A DNA stretch of 64,000 bases from Natronorubrum tibetense GA33 (GCF_000383975.1 NZ_KB913017.1:3262265-3326264), one strand, 5' to 3'. Shown: positions 50,932 to 61,073, counted from the stretch's first letter. Translations and numbers: made by a program. Notes: generated by a model from the letters alone, not told the origin.

Positions 50932-51408
50932 ATGAACTATCGAATCGTAGTGACCGTCGGACTTACCGCGATCATAGGAGCAGCAAAACTCATCTCCAAG
51001 CTCCGAAGCAAAGCTGACGACGAAGAAGAGACCCCACAGGACGATCAGGAGTCAGACGAGGCTAACGCTTCTGAGTCGGATACGCAGTCTTTCACCGACG
51101 AAACGGCAACCCACTCCAGATCTTCGGAATATAACTCCTCAGAACAGAAGGAATCCTGGGAGGCTCACAAGAGAGCAACGCGGCGTAGTCCTCCCGTCGA
51201 GCTCGGAGAGGTCCACGAACTGGGGGTCGAAGAAGTCCTGGATCACCACACTGGCAAGCAACAAGCGCGTGGAAAAATCGAAGGATTCCAAGTTTTCGTC
51301 GACGATGTACCCAGTGATATCCGTCCGTTAGATATGATCCGAGTCAAAATTTTGTCTTATGGAAGGGGGCGGACCTCTGCAGAGGCCAAGTTCTTAGAAC
51401 GAATGTAA
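50932..51408 (+). CDS. Membrane-anchored TRAM-domain protein, 158 residues
   Basis: ATG at 50932. One N-terminal hydrophobic segment (VTVGLTAIIGAAKLI) could be a membrane anchor. A long acidic Ser-rich linker (residues about 25-85) follows. The C-terminal 65 residues match a TRAM domain (GKIEGFQVFVDDVP, then MIRVKILSYGRGRTSAEA), a small OB-like fold that binds RNA, as in tRNA-modifying enzymes and archaeal RNA chaperones. Presence beside a DUF262 gene in the same direction (73 bases apart) suggests cotranscription. Its role in defence, if any, is unknown. Confidence 0.7.
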   Translation: MNYRIVVTVGLTAIIGAAKLISKLRSKADDEEETPQDDQESDEANASESDTQSFTDETATHSRSSEYNSSEQKESWEAHKRATRRSPPVELGEVHELGVEEVLDHHTGKQQARGKIEGFQVFVDDVPSDIRPLDMIRVKILSYGRGRTSAEAKFLERM

Positions 51409-51481
51409 ATCCTCACGTGGCATTTAGAAGGTCAGCCGGGAGACAGAAACCTTCACAACGGTTGACTCGAACGCTGTCTAT

Positions 51482-53377
51482 ATGTCCGAAACGATCGAGG
51501 ATCTCCTCGCAGACATCAACACTGATGTCTATCTCCCGGGACTCCAGCGTGAGTTCGTCTGGTCACCGAACCAGATCGAAACACTGTTTGATTCGCTCAT
51601 CCGCGGCTATCCGATTGGTGTTCTTCTTAAGTGGGACATCCGCCGTGCTCGAGACGACTACTACGCATACGAGTTCATCCCGGAATACATTGCTGACGAT
51701 GGACGCGTTCCCCGGTCAATCAAGAATCAGGGTTTCAGACGGAACAACAAAGGCGTCGATGATGCTGATGCGGACTCACTGATCATCGACGGGCAACAAC
51801 GCCTGAACTCGCTCTATATTGCCCTGTACGGGAGTATCGCCACATACACAGGCGGAAGCGGACGCACCAGAGACGAGTCCCGGTACTGGGACGAGAAGAA
51901 ACTCTGCGTGAACCTCTTCGGTCACCCACAGCACGATCGCGACGGCCTCGCCGGCGACTACGAGTTCAGCTTCCGTCGATCCGATCAGTTCGCCGATGAA
52001 GACGAATTCGGATACGAACACCGAGGCGGAACTCACCGGTACTGGTTCCCCCTTCCCGACGCCATCGCTGACGACGGACTTCTGCGAGAGCAATCTGACC
52101 TACGAACACTTGCGAAGGACCGAGTTCGATCAACGACTATCGAAGCCGATGAGGAGACCCGCGAAGCGCTATACGATTCGGCGTCGCTGGTCATGGACGA
52201 GCTTTATCATAACGTAATGAAGAGCGAACTCCCAGTGGAGACGATCAAGAAGGACAATCACCACATCAAGGAGATTTTCCAGCGGATCAATATCCAAGGA
52301 GAGGAGCCTCGTCCCTACCAGCTCATGCTGTCGAAGCTGATGAGCACGTGGCCGTACATGGAAGACCGGCCATTCAATCCTCGAGGGAAGGTAGAAGACT
52401 GGATTGAGGACTTCAAGAGCGACTTCCCTGGGTACGAGACGGAAATCGATCGGGACTTGTTCATGCGATACTCGTACATGCTCCTCGACGACGATCTCGC
52501 CGGAAAGACCTCGGTCAATAACCTTTCCGAGAAGGATATGGAAACGCTCCGAGCGAAGTGGATGGGTGGTCCAGAGGAGTATTCGTACGCTCCCTTCGAG
52601 TGGTTCCCTCGAGCGATGGGGATATCACTTGAGAGCCTCCTCGCGATCGGCTTCTCTGAGTACACAATGGGGTCGAAGAGCCATATCGCACTGCTGGCGA
52701 AGTTCTTCTACGAGAATCCATCGATAGACCATACTGATCCTGAGATTCGAAATGATATCTTCAAGTTCTTCGCAACGCTGCTGTTGTTGAACGAGAGCCA
52801 TGGACTCCTGCGGCGAACGAAAGCCCGGACGATCATGTCGGTCGTCTCAGAAAACAAAGGGGAATTCTCGTCATTCCCAGCACGTGAGCTATTCGACCAA
52901 CTTGGTGTCAGTCCTGCCAGAGAAGACATCGAACGAGTAGTTGACCATGCGAGTTACAATCCGAACGCCACGGGATCAGTGACGTTCACCAGTCGAAACG
53001 TTGCTGCAGTACTGGGGCTCCTCGATGGAATCTACGGCGACCGAAACATCAGTGACTACGAGGTCGATCACATCTTCCCTGCCAGCAGAGAAGACGAGGT
53101 GAGTGATGCAGTTGGTGAGGATGTCAACATCCATAGACTCGGGAACCTGCAGTTGTTGCACCACCGAGTGAACAACAGTGAGAAGGATACTCAATGGCCG
53201 CTCGACTGGTTCGAAGACATTTCTGAGAGTGAGCAGCGACGATATCGCAACGACAACGTGTATCCCGAAGATGTAGAAATGACGCCCGAAAACTACACCG
53301 AGTTCGTCGAGAAACGGGAGCAGCTGATCAAGAGACAGTTGATCGGTCGATACGTCAGCGGCATGGAAGCAGAGTAA
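51482..53377 (+). CDS. DUF262/DUF1524 GmrSD-like nuclease, 631 residues
   Basis: ATG at 51482. The N-terminal DUF262 domain has LPGLQREFVWSPNQIETLFD and SLIRGYPIG, then the hallmark IIDGQQRLNSLYIA (about residues 101-114), which resembles the ParB/Srx nucleotide-binding motif. The C-terminal DUF1524 domain holds the HNH-type site YEVDHIFPAS (about 522-531) and RLGNLQLLHHRVNNSEKD (about 546-563). In GmrSD and relatives this pair cuts modified (e.g. glucosylated) phage DNA or senses nucleotides. All key residues look intact. It sits in a plus-strand run of five genes, which may be accessory subunits or independent systems. Confidence 0.85.
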   Translation: MSETIEDLLADINTDVYLPGLQREFVWSPNQIETLFDSLIRGYPIGVLLKWDIRRARDDYYAYEFIPEYIADDGRVPRSIKNQGFRRNNKGVDDADADSLIIDGQQRLNSLYIALYGSIATYTGGSGRTRDESRYWDEKKLCVNLFGHPQHDRDGLAGDYEFSFRRSDQFADEDEFGYEHRGGTHRYWFPLPDAIADDGLLREQSDLRTLAKDRVRSTTIEADEETREALYDSASLVMDELYHNVMKSELPVETIKKDNHHIKEIFQRINIQGEEPRPYQLMLSKLMSTWPYMEDRPFNPRGKVEDWIEDFKSDFPGYETEIDRDLFMRYSYMLLDDDLAGKTSVNNLSEKDMETLRAKWMGGPEEYSYAPFEWFPRAMGISLESLLAIGFSEYTMGSKSHIALLAKFFYENPSIDHTDPEIRNDIFKFFATLLLLNESHGLLRRTKARTIMSVVSENKGEFSSFPARELFDQLGVSPAREDIERVVDHASYNPNATGSVTFTSRNVAAVLGLLDGIYGDRNISDYEVDHIFPASREDEVSDAVGEDVNIHRLGNLQLLHHRVNNSEKDTQWPLDWFEDISESEQRRYRNDNVYPEDVEMTPENYTEFVEKREQLIKRQLIGRYVSGMEAE

Positions 53378-53459
53378 CTGAAGAATGTGAATTGAGTAAC
53401 TACAACCGAATCAGTGATGTATTGGCGGCAAGCTACAGTTCTGCACTTATTAACGATCC

Positions 53460-54377
53460 ATGGACCTCCCAATTGACCCAACGCAAAACGACGCGTCACC
53501 ACAAGAACTCATTCGCAATCTCCCCTCGCAGGCCGCACGTCGTCGCGTCCTCCAAGCGGCCGATATCTCCATCGACGTCGACGATCGGAGCTTCGCCGAC
53601 ACGCTCGATGAACTCTCTCAGATCGAACTCCGGCGAGCAGCGTCACAGCTCCGCTTTGCGGGCGCCCGGACAGTCTACTACTACCGAGTCGATGGACTGC
53701 GCCAGGTCTCACCCGACGGTGCAACCGGCCGAGTCGGGGATGTGGGCTCCCCGGGCGCGTACGGGCCCGAAGTCCAGACCGCCGTCAGGGATCACGACCG
53801 CATCTACGTCGTCTGCAATGTCCCCGACACCGGATCCCAGACACAACTGACGATCTCGAAAGAAAACCGGCCGACGACCGTCGCGACGTTCAAACCGAGA
53901 ACACAGCTTCTCGCCGTTCGGGCATCCGACGACGGCACCGCAGACGCGACTGTACAGGCGGTGCTGAGTTATCTGGAACTGGATGATGCAACCCGTATTT
54001 CTTTCCTCGATACCGGGTTCCGGGGACGGCTCGAGGATGCCTGCGTAGATGGGTATTCGACGCTCCGACTGAGGAATACGAACCCTCGAGACAGCTCACG
54101 GGAGGTCGAGGTTCGGTCAAAAGAATCGGAGACTGAGAATGTAGCTGACGTTCGTACCGATGCGATCGTTGAGGACCTACTCCGGCGTGGTGACACGGAA
54201 CTCGACACGGCGACGGGACTCGTCGCCGTCCCGACTGACGTCCGATCGATGGAACACGGCGAACCCCTGCACCCGCGGGTGACAATTGGATTTCCGGATG
54301 GGTGGGTAACCTTCGAACAGTTTGTGCCCGAGCAGGTGTTGATTGCGTTCGACAATATAGTGCGGGAATCCCTTTGA
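53460..54377 (+). CDS. Uncharacterised acidic protein, 305 residues
   Basis: ATG at 53460, 82 bases after the DUF262 gene. The first 70 residues are helical (LIRNLPSQAARRRVLQAADI). Then come strand-rich stretches (ARTVYYYRVDGLRQVS, DRIYVVCNVPDTGSQTQLT) and an acidic C-terminal domain. No motif or membrane segment is recognised. Strong codon bias and the conserved direction mark it as a real gene and probable partner of the DUF262 protein. Confidence 0.65.
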   Translation: MDLPIDPTQNDASPQELIRNLPSQAARRRVLQAADISIDVDDRSFADTLDELSQIELRRAASQLRFAGARTVYYYRVDGLRQVSPDGATGRVGDVGSPGAYGPEVQTAVRDHDRIYVVCNVPDTGSQTQLTISKENRPTTVATFKPRTQLLAVRASDDGTADATVQAVLSYLELDDATRISFLDTGFRGRLEDACVDGYSTLRLRNTNPRDSSREVEVRSKESETENVADVRTDAIVEDLLRRGDTELDTATGLVAVPTDVRSMEHGEPLHPRVTIGFPDGWVTFEQFVPEQVLIAFDNIVRESL

Positions 54378-54610
54378 TATACGACCAAGTAATCTGAATG
54401 GCGTGATCGAATAGCGTACTGATAGCCGATAAACTCAGCTATAATTGTCAAGAGAGCAACTTACAATACGTTCCGGAACACGTTATACTTCTTCTCTATC
54501 GAGATATTCGATTGTGCTATTCGAAACGAGCCGATATTTCAAGAAGTGATCACGGATAAGGGTGTAGCTGCCCCGGTTTTATTATATTCAGGGTCGTTTC
54601 TCCGCAGTAT

Positions 54611-55252
54611 ATGCTGAGGAGAATTGTCGATTTTCTAAACCCTTGGAAGCGAAACGACCCGAATTTGTTGGAGTATCTGGAGCTAAATGAGTGGTACGAA
54701 TCGTTGTCTGAAGAAGAGCAGCGAAAGCTGGGGAAGTACAGTACGGTATTTGGCGAGAGCGATGTGGGTGCGTTATTGAACCAATCTATCTCGTCGACCT
54801 CGCAAACGCAGCAGTCGTATCTGAAGAGTGTCGGCTCGAGAGCGGCTAGAAACGAAGACTACGAATTTGCTGAGAAAGTTCTTCTCAGGGCGCTGGAGGC
54901 AGAAGATGATAATCCGAACGATCGCCATTTCGTGTACAATACGCTCATCAGAATGTACTACGACCAGCGGGATGAGCGAGCCGATGCGATCGAGAACTGT
55001 ATCAAATACTGTAAAGAGGACATCGATCACATCGACGAATTCCTGAGCGTGTTGGACCAGGACTCCAACATCGATCACCTTCCGTCAATTCCCTCGTTCA
55101 AGCGGTTAGCCATAATTTATGAAAGACAGGGAAAGTACCGAGATGCCGTCGAAATTTGTGAGATGGCTCTCGAGCGTGGGTTAACAGACGGGACGAAAGG
55201 TGGGTTCGAAGGACGAAAACAACGTCTTCAAAGTCAAATAGACGACTCATGA
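54611..55252 (+). CDS. TPR-like helical protein, 213 residues
   Basis: ATG at 54611. Two or three helix pairs of tetratricopeptide type are visible: EDYEFAEKVLLRALEAE, HFVYNTLIRMYYDQRDERAD and FKRLAIIYERQGKYRDAVEI, with the Leu-x-x-Ala and Tyr-x-x-Ala spacing of TPR. TPR proteins hold partners together. The last bases overlap the next gene's ATG by 4 bases, so the two are translated together. Confidence 0.65.
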   Translation: MLRRIVDFLNPWKRNDPNLLEYLELNEWYESLSEEEQRKLGKYSTVFGESDVGALLNQSISSTSQTQQSYLKSVGSRAARNEDYEFAEKVLLRALEAEDDNPNDRHFVYNTLIRMYYDQRDERADAIENCIKYCKEDIDHIDEFLSVLDQDSNIDHLPSIPSFKRLAIIYERQGKYRDAVEICEMALERGLTDGTKGGFEGRKQRLQSQIDDS

Positions 55253-55830
55253 CAAAAGGGATTGCACGAATTGTGGCTGGGATGTTAAAGAGTGAGAAAG
55301 GATTTTCTGTCAGAGGGGCGATGGTTTGGATACCTTTTCAACAGAACCCATTCCAGATCCAAGACCACATTGCTCATGCGCTACGGTTGCACGGGTACGA
55401 GGTTAAAGGTAGAAATCACAGATCCTACGCTGGCCTTGAATTGGGCGTACCAGGAGCGCGTGAACTATCCGATTACGAACTTCGTGACGTCCTCCAAGAG
55501 ACCTACGGATATAGTGGTCGAATCGCCGGCCTTTCGCACGAGAATCAGGCATTCGAGATCAAGGCAATTGAACCCGGAAACATATTGGAGATTCCCGCCA
55601 TAGGATGGCTCGGTGACGAGTCTCGAGTTGTTATTGGCGAATACAGCGGGATTTACGTTGCAAAAGTCCATACTGATACTCTCGAGGTTCACGACAGTAC
55701 GAGAACACTGAGAGTGGTTCATCCAGCATACGATCGGTCAGAGACGACGCCCGAAGAACTAATCAATAGAAACGAAGTGATCGTAAAGAGGCGGGAGTGG
55801 TCTGGATATCCGCAGCAGCAGATTACATAG
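55249..55830 (+). CDS. Uncharacterised protein coupled to the TPR gene, 193 residues
   Basis: ATG at 55249, overlapping the TPR stop. The chain is strand-rich in the second half (FEIKAIEPGNILEIPAIGWL, then VVIGEYSGIYVAKVHTD), perhaps a beta-barrel or small ligand-binding fold, and ends in a basic patch (VIVKRREWSGYPQQQ). No motif known. The coupled pair lies 220 bases downstream of the DUF262-associated gene, with AT-rich sequence in between, so it may have its own promoter. Confidence 0.6.
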   Translation: MTKGIARIVAGMLKSEKGFSVRGAMVWIPFQQNPFQIQDHIAHALRLHGYEVKGRNHRSYAGLELGVPGARELSDYELRDVLQETYGYSGRIAGLSHENQAFEIKAIEPGNILEIPAIGWLGDESRVVIGEYSGIYVAKVHTDTLEVHDSTRTLRVVHPAYDRSETTPEELINRNEVIVKRREWSGYPQQQIT

Positions 55831-55861
55831 GTTGATACGTGACGAGATGATCGCCTCCTAG

Positions 55862-55985
55862 CTATTCCTCGGTAAATTCGAACACCGAGGTGTCGACGCC
55901 GAACATTTTCAGGTGCGAATTATCGTTTGTCTCTTCGGCAAGTCCCTCATATACCCCTTGATTTCCTTGGTATCGTACTAGCTGT
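55862..55985 (-). pseudogene. 3' remnant of another DUF1156 methylase
   Basis: The minus strand from about 55985 encodes YDTKEIKG, then after a one-base slip VYEGLAEETNDNSHLKMFGV and DTSVFEFTEE, ending in a TAG at 55862-55864. This matches the last 35 residues of copy C (VCEGLAEATGDDTYLKMLGV, DTSLLEFAED). Only the end of the gene survives; upstream sequence no longer aligns. It shows that a further DUF1156 methylase once stood before the sacsin-like gene. Confidence 0.75.
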
Positions 55986-56048
55986 GTCTCGTCGAATTAG
56001 ATCCAATTGTCTCGCCTAACTGATCACACATACACTATTCACAGACGG

Positions 56049-59000
56049 TTAATTTCTGTAATGAATACGCACGCCGTCGGGCCGATACTCGATATCGTCG
56101 ATACGCTTAGTGAGTGTCGGAACTCTATCGAACACACGATAGACGTGCGGATTGTCCGACAACGCGTGATGTACGCGCACGACTCTGTAACTGTCGGGTC
56201 GATTTACTGCCGTTGCGTGTTCGTTACTCGTCAGCGTGAACGTGGATACCTCGTCACCCTTGCTAGCCTTGACCTCGACGAGCGACTGGTGCTTCTGTCC
56301 GAGACCAGCGATGGTGAGATCCGTCGCAGGACCTGCTATTTTCGCTCCCTCGAGTAAGATGTCGTACCCTCGATTTTCAGTACTGACGTCGAATACCTCG
56401 ACGAGTCGCTCTTCACCATCGCACTCACCACGGATGGTGGCTCTTCGATTCTCTTCGTCTTCAATCGATTCCTCGAATCGTCCGTTCGCCTGAAGATAGT
56501 TCTCCACGACTCTTCGAAGTTCGTCAAACACGAACTGCTCACCGCAGTCGCCAATCTCTTGTCTGTCGGCGTCGCTGTGACCGAATCCACCACTGCCACC
56601 ACTGTTGTTCTTGTAATTTGATTTTCGGTGGTGGCTTGTCGTAGACTCCGATTTATCGCCACGTTTTCGATCCGGTTTCGTCGTTCTCGTTCGCGACCGA
56701 TTCTGGTTTCCAGTTCTCGTTTGTGTTTTCTCCCGATTTGTCGTCGACGAGCTTGCCTTTTCCCGATCTATAGGCGTGCGATTAATGTCATTTGATCCGG
56801 CAGTTTGATTCGATCTCTCCGACTCGTCGGTTCGTTTCTCGACGCTCGGCTCTGTCTGTTCCTCGTGGGTGATTTCGTCTGATTCCTCAGTAACCGATGT
56901 ATTCTCCCCAGCTTCCGATTCGAGCGATGGAATCTGATCGTCTACGTATGGAGATGGTGTCGTAGATGTCGACTCTGGTTGTACAGGATCCTCCTCGATC
57001 GTGGGCTCTTCTGTCGTTGATGTATCCGATCGAGATTCCTCATCCTCTGCTTTCGCTTCGTCTACTTCCTCCGTTTCGACACTCGGTTTCGTTTCTTCTG
57101 TCGATGTCTCCTGCTGTGATTCCACTTCGATGGCCGGTAGAACGTGATACTTGTATTCGCTGTCTTCGAGAAACGCGCGGATCAACTCGTCGGATTTGCC
57201 AACCGCTCCCTTCATCAAGGAACTCAATCGAGAACGGTCCGTGGATTCCAGCTCGAGTTCTCTCGTGAGAGCGTCGATGAGAGCGAATCCTGCCTTATCG
57301 TCATCTCTGAGTACGATCGTTTTCTCTTCCACATCGATGAAGCACTGTCGATCGTTGGTCGTAACTACGTACTCTCCATTGAGGAAGTACGTGCACGAGA
57401 TCTCGTCAGTCCTGTAGACCGAGAACCCACCCATTTTTTGAAGGCGCTCTACTCCAGAACTTTCGGTACTCTGGACGTAGCTGTACGCAACGTCCAGTAC
57501 CTGCGAATAGTTCTCGGTGAGCCGCTCGGCGGGCATATCGTCCGGAACTGGGGTCGTAAGTTCCGTCCGCAACGCTGGCTCCAGTGGGTTGGTTCCGGTC
57601 AACGTCTCGAGTCGTTCCTCATAAACGGGATCCGTGTATCGCTGGTTACGCTCTAGATGAAGTATCCGTTCCTGGATTGGAGTTGGAAGAGTGGAGACTA
57701 GCGTCGAATTATCACTGTGATACTCAACGTCGCCGTAAGCACTGAGAGTGTTTGCTGCTGTCGGGACGGAGCCCTGCTTTTCGAGCATCGTCGTTGCTTT
57801 CTCAAGTGGATCTGCTGGACCACCGACCTGATCTCGAGGGAGGTACACCACTTCTTGAAGCACTTGCCACCATGCTTCTTTGCGATCGGTTCCCTCCAGT
57901 TGTTCTTCTTCCGAGTCGGATAGTTCCCGACCTAAAAAGGAAATATAGTCGTCTAATTCGGGTTCCTTCTTCGTGTCGAGTTCTTTCAAGAGCGGCCACG
58001 CGTCGGGATAGATGTCCGAAACCGGGACGAGATAATCACCGAGTGACTGACCTGACCACGTCACCTGTGATGACTTACGGAACGGCGTTTCAGCGTTCCG
58101 CACGAATACGAACGGGAGGTCCTTCAGTTGGTCGACCACGTCTTCGTTCACTGACCCTGCGTCCAACTCGGGTAGTTTTTCGGAGATAGCCCAGAGTTGT
58201 TGTCTGATAGTCCGCTCGATCTCGTCAGCGTGGAACTCATCAAGGTCGCGCCGATACGTATCGATCTGCTGGCTCAGTGTACTGATGGTAACCTGTACTC
58301 CCGGAGACTGACGTATCCCGAGGAATTCAATGAGTTCAAGAGATTTTGGTTCTGGCTCAATGAACGTTACAGGCTTATCCTCGGTCAGTTCGTTTCGAAC
58401 GAAGAGATTTTGTGCCCTGTGGACACTCTTATCAGACCCCGGGGCGCACATTGCTTCCTGAAGGAACGTGCCGAACGACGATGGACAGTAACAGTCTTCC
58501 TCGTGAACCTTGTATTTCGATTTGTTCGTCGAGTATCTATAGGAACGATACACCCGCGATTGATAGTATGAGTCCCACCACTCGTCTATCATCTTGAAGA
58601 ACTCGGTCCAATACCCGATCGGGTTCACGCCCGAGTTGTCACCTGTTACCGCTCTCAACGCCGCTTCCGTCTCGTCAGGGAGATACCGATCGATCACCGC
58701 ATACTTGTAGTTCACAATCCGGCCACGTCGATTTTCACGTTTCATCCACCGCCACTTGTTAGCGGTACCGTTGTATCCATCTAGGAGCTTTTCGTCGTGA
58801 ACTTCCGTCTTATCCTCGTCGCCGTGCTCCTCAAGAAATCTCCGGACCTCGTCCTCCGATTTGAAGCGATCGCTCTCCCACGGGTCTTGTTTTTCGACCC
58901 TAATTCGTCGCCGAACGCCCAATGTTGCGAGCGCCTCTATCCACTCCTCTTTCGAAAGCTCTCCGAGTTCTAAGTAGTGGCCAGAAATGGGGTCCACGTC

Positions 59001-61073
59001 GTCAAAAATGCGAAAGATCGTATCAGTATCGTAGTCGTCGATATACTCCGGTCCGAAGTAGAGGGTCTCGGGGGGTTGGAACTGAACCGTCGCGTCGTCG
59101 GTGTTCGTTTGCAACTCGAGTTGTGCGACGTCACTCAACGTACTCGGTCGTTTGGCCACGAAGCGAATGAATTCGTCTGCCCGTTCCGGTGTGAGATTAC
59201 CGTTCTCGAAAGCGGGATTAATTACGTTCTGAACGACGTCGGTCGACTTGAGCTCCGGTATCTCGAGTAGCTCATCGAACAATAGGTCTTGCGCAAGAGA
59301 TGCCTCCCGTTCCAAATCCTCACTCGGCTCCTCAATCGACGAGACGAAATCACTAGACAGAAGAATTAGGTTGTCCGACTCGGTGAAAATATCGAACTCC
59401 GTCGCTGTGTTCCCGCTGAGCCGATAGAGCGTTTTCTCGAGTCCAGCGTACGACGTGACTGAACCATCTTCGAGCGGGAGAAAGGAGACTTCCTCGAGAC
59501 TATCAGTGAATTCCTTCTGTGCTTGTTTCTCTTCGCTGCTGGTCCGGCCGAATCTCGACACTTCGTACTCAGAACTCCAGTGACGCATGATCCCTGCAAG
59601 AAACCTGATGAGCCAGTTATCGCTTTTTGATTCGAACAAAGAAGAGTCTGTACAGTGGTCTAGAAACGTCTCCAGTTGGAGTTGGCTATCCGGTACAACC
59701 GCTTGAAGACGTTCTCGAGCTGTGTCCGAAATCTGCTCAGATGGATACTTGACGGGGCGGTCGAGAACGTCGCTGACCTCCGCTTCAGTAAACAGGTCTC
59801 GGAAGGGATCCGCAAAAAATACCACTTCTGACGGTTGGAACAGATTATCTCGTCCGTCGGGAACACAGGATTCAGAACGTACGAACGAGACGATATCAGT
59901 TACTAACGGATCGATGTACGGGTCCATCTCTCGTTCGAGATTCGGATCAGGTACTAATTCGAGTATCTGAGACGGATCAACGAGCTCGCTGTGAAGTTGA
60001 ACGAACGCCGTTTCGAATACATCTACGGCGCAGTTGAGCAACTGTTCGTTGAATTCGTCCGGCCAGATAATGTGCTTGCGATCGGGTTTGAGAGAGAAAT
60101 CCGCCTGAATGTGGAACGGGAGGTTCGTATCCGGTTCCGTCGGAAAGTAACAGAAAAGGTGAGATTCGTCCAGTGCCATCGGTGCACCGTCTGTATCGAT
60201 CGGGATCGCGATTTCGATGTCGAGTTTGAGGGTTTGCTCACGGAGGGCGTCCGTGTTCAGGTTCCGTTTCTCGGCGAGGTAGTTCACAAGTTCCCGATCG
60301 GGTTCGAACGTTCCGGAGAACAACCGCATCCGTTCGGACCGAACCGGTTCACCGTTTTGCTCGCAAATTACTTCGAATCCACCGTCGTCAATGGGGCTCG
60401 CGCGGAATGTCTTTCGCTCACCGAATGCCGAAACGTGTACAGTATCGATATTGTTGAGGAACGGAAGAAGGGATCCGATTGAGTCTAACTGTTCCTCGAG
60501 AATCTCTCGGCGATTTTTCTTCGCATCGTCGGTCAAGGGAAGAGTGATCGTTGTGCCATCGTAGCATTCGTCATCTGTGGCCGGTTGATCGTTTTGACCA
60601 ACTGGCTGTGGAACGGTTCGTTCGTCCGTGGTGTATCGAAACGAGAAGAATCCAGAGTGAACGTAGACGACGTTGGCTAAGCTGAAAACCGTCTTGAAAC
60701 CGATGCCAAAGTGGCCAATCGAATCCAAGTCCCCCTGTTTCGTACTCCTTGTATATGCGCCGAGTGCTTCGACGTTCTTGACGGACATTGGTTCTTCGTG
60801 ATTCTGAAAGACGAGCGAGTCCTCAGTCAGTTGAATCGTCACCTCGGAACAATTCCCGCCGATATCGTCCGCGTTCTGTAACAACTCTGGAAGGACGTGT
60901 GTCGGGTTATCGAGCGTCTCGGATGTGACTTCGCGAAGCCCTTGTAACTCCTCTCGAGCGGCGGGATGCGTAGCTTCCCACTTTGTCCGTTCTTGTTTTT
61001 TGATTTGTGAGAGGATTTCTCGAGCTTGAGACGGAGATGTAGGACGCAACGACGTATCGTACCCATCGACCAT
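56049..61073 (-). CDS. Sacsin-type HSP90-like ATPase with C-terminal DUF3883 domain, 1674 residues
   Basis: ATG at 61073. An N-terminal GHKL (HSP90-like) ATPase occupies about residues 50-250, with VLPELLQNADD (Asn for Mg2+) and GHFGIGFKTVFSLAN (ATP lid), as in sacsin and related giant defence proteins. A very long helical and strand-rich middle (250-1320) is unrecognised. Residues about 1330-1520 are a disordered Ser/Thr/Glu/Arg-rich linker. The end (about 1545-1655) is DUF3883, a PD-(D/E)XK-like domain (YDILLEGAKI, LVEVKASKGDEVSTFTLTSN). Similar proteins occur next to restriction systems and are thought to act as large sensors or nucleases. The next gene upstream on this strand is absent, so it is likely autonomous. 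Confidence 0.82.
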   Translation of the reverse strand: MVDGYDTSLRPTSPSQAREILSQIKKQERTKWEATHPAAREELQGLREVTSETLDNPTHVLPELLQNADDIGGNCSEVTIQLTEDSLVFQNHEEPMSVKNVEALGAYTRSTKQGDLDSIGHFGIGFKTVFSLANVVYVHSGFFSFRYTTDERTVPQPVGQNDQPATDDECYDGTTITLPLTDDAKKNRREILEEQLDSIGSLLPFLNNIDTVHVSAFGERKTFRASPIDDGGFEVICEQNGEPVRSERMRLFSGTFEPDRELVNYLAEKRNLNTDALREQTLKLDIEIAIPIDTDGAPMALDESHLFCYFPTEPDTNLPFHIQADFSLKPDRKHIIWPDEFNEQLLNCAVDVFETAFVQLHSELVDPSQILELVPDPNLEREMDPYIDPLVTDIVSFVRSESCVPDGRDNLFQPSEVVFFADPFRDLFTEAEVSDVLDRPVKYPSEQISDTARERLQAVVPDSQLQLETFLDHCTDSSLFESKSDNWLIRFLAGIMRHWSSEYEVSRFGRTSSEEKQAQKEFTDSLEEVSFLPLEDGSVTSYAGLEKTLYRLSGNTATEFDIFTESDNLILLSSDFVSSIEEPSEDLEREASLAQDLLFDELLEIPELKSTDVVQNVINPAFENGNLTPERADEFIRFVAKRPSTLSDVAQLELQTNTDDATVQFQPPETLYFGPEYIDDYDTDTIFRIFDDVDPISGHYLELGELSKEEWIEALATLGVRRRIRVEKQDPWESDRFKSEDEVRRFLEEHGDEDKTEVHDEKLLDGYNGTANKWRWMKRENRRGRIVNYKYAVIDRYLPDETEAALRAVTGDNSGVNPIGYWTEFFKMIDEWWDSYYQSRVYRSYRYSTNKSKYKVHEEDCYCPSSFGTFLQEAMCAPGSDKSVHRAQNLFVRNELTEDKPVTFIEPEPKSLELIEFLGIRQSPGVQVTISTLSQQIDTYRRDLDEFHADEIERTIRQQLWAISEKLPELDAGSVNEDVVDQLKDLPFVFVRNAETPFRKSSQVTWSGQSLGDYLVPVSDIYPDAWPLLKELDTKKEPELDDYISFLGRELSDSEEEQLEGTDRKEAWWQVLQEVVYLPRDQVGGPADPLEKATTMLEKQGSVPTAANTLSAYGDVEYHSDNSTLVSTLPTPIQERILHLERNQRYTDPVYEERLETLTGTNPLEPALRTELTTPVPDDMPAERLTENYSQVLDVAYSYVQSTESSGVERLQKMGGFSVYRTDEISCTYFLNGEYVVTTNDRQCFIDVEEKTIVLRDDDKAGFALIDALTRELELESTDRSRLSSLMKGAVGKSDELIRAFLEDSEYKYHVLPAIEVESQQETSTEETKPSVETEEVDEAKAEDEESRSDTSTTEEPTIEEDPVQPESTSTTPSPYVDDQIPSLESEAGENTSVTEESDEITHEEQTEPSVEKRTDESERSNQTAGSNDINRTPIDREKASSSTTNREKTQTRTGNQNRSRTRTTKPDRKRGDKSESTTSHHRKSNYKNNSGGSGGFGHSDADRQEIGDCGEQFVFDELRRVVENYLQANGRFEESIEDEENRRATIRGECDGEERLVEVFDVSTENRGYDILLEGAKIAGPATDLTIAGLGQKHQSLVEVKASKGDEVSTFTLTSNEHATAVNRPDSYRVVRVHHALSDNPHVYRVFDRVPTLTKRIDDIEYRPDGVRIHYRN

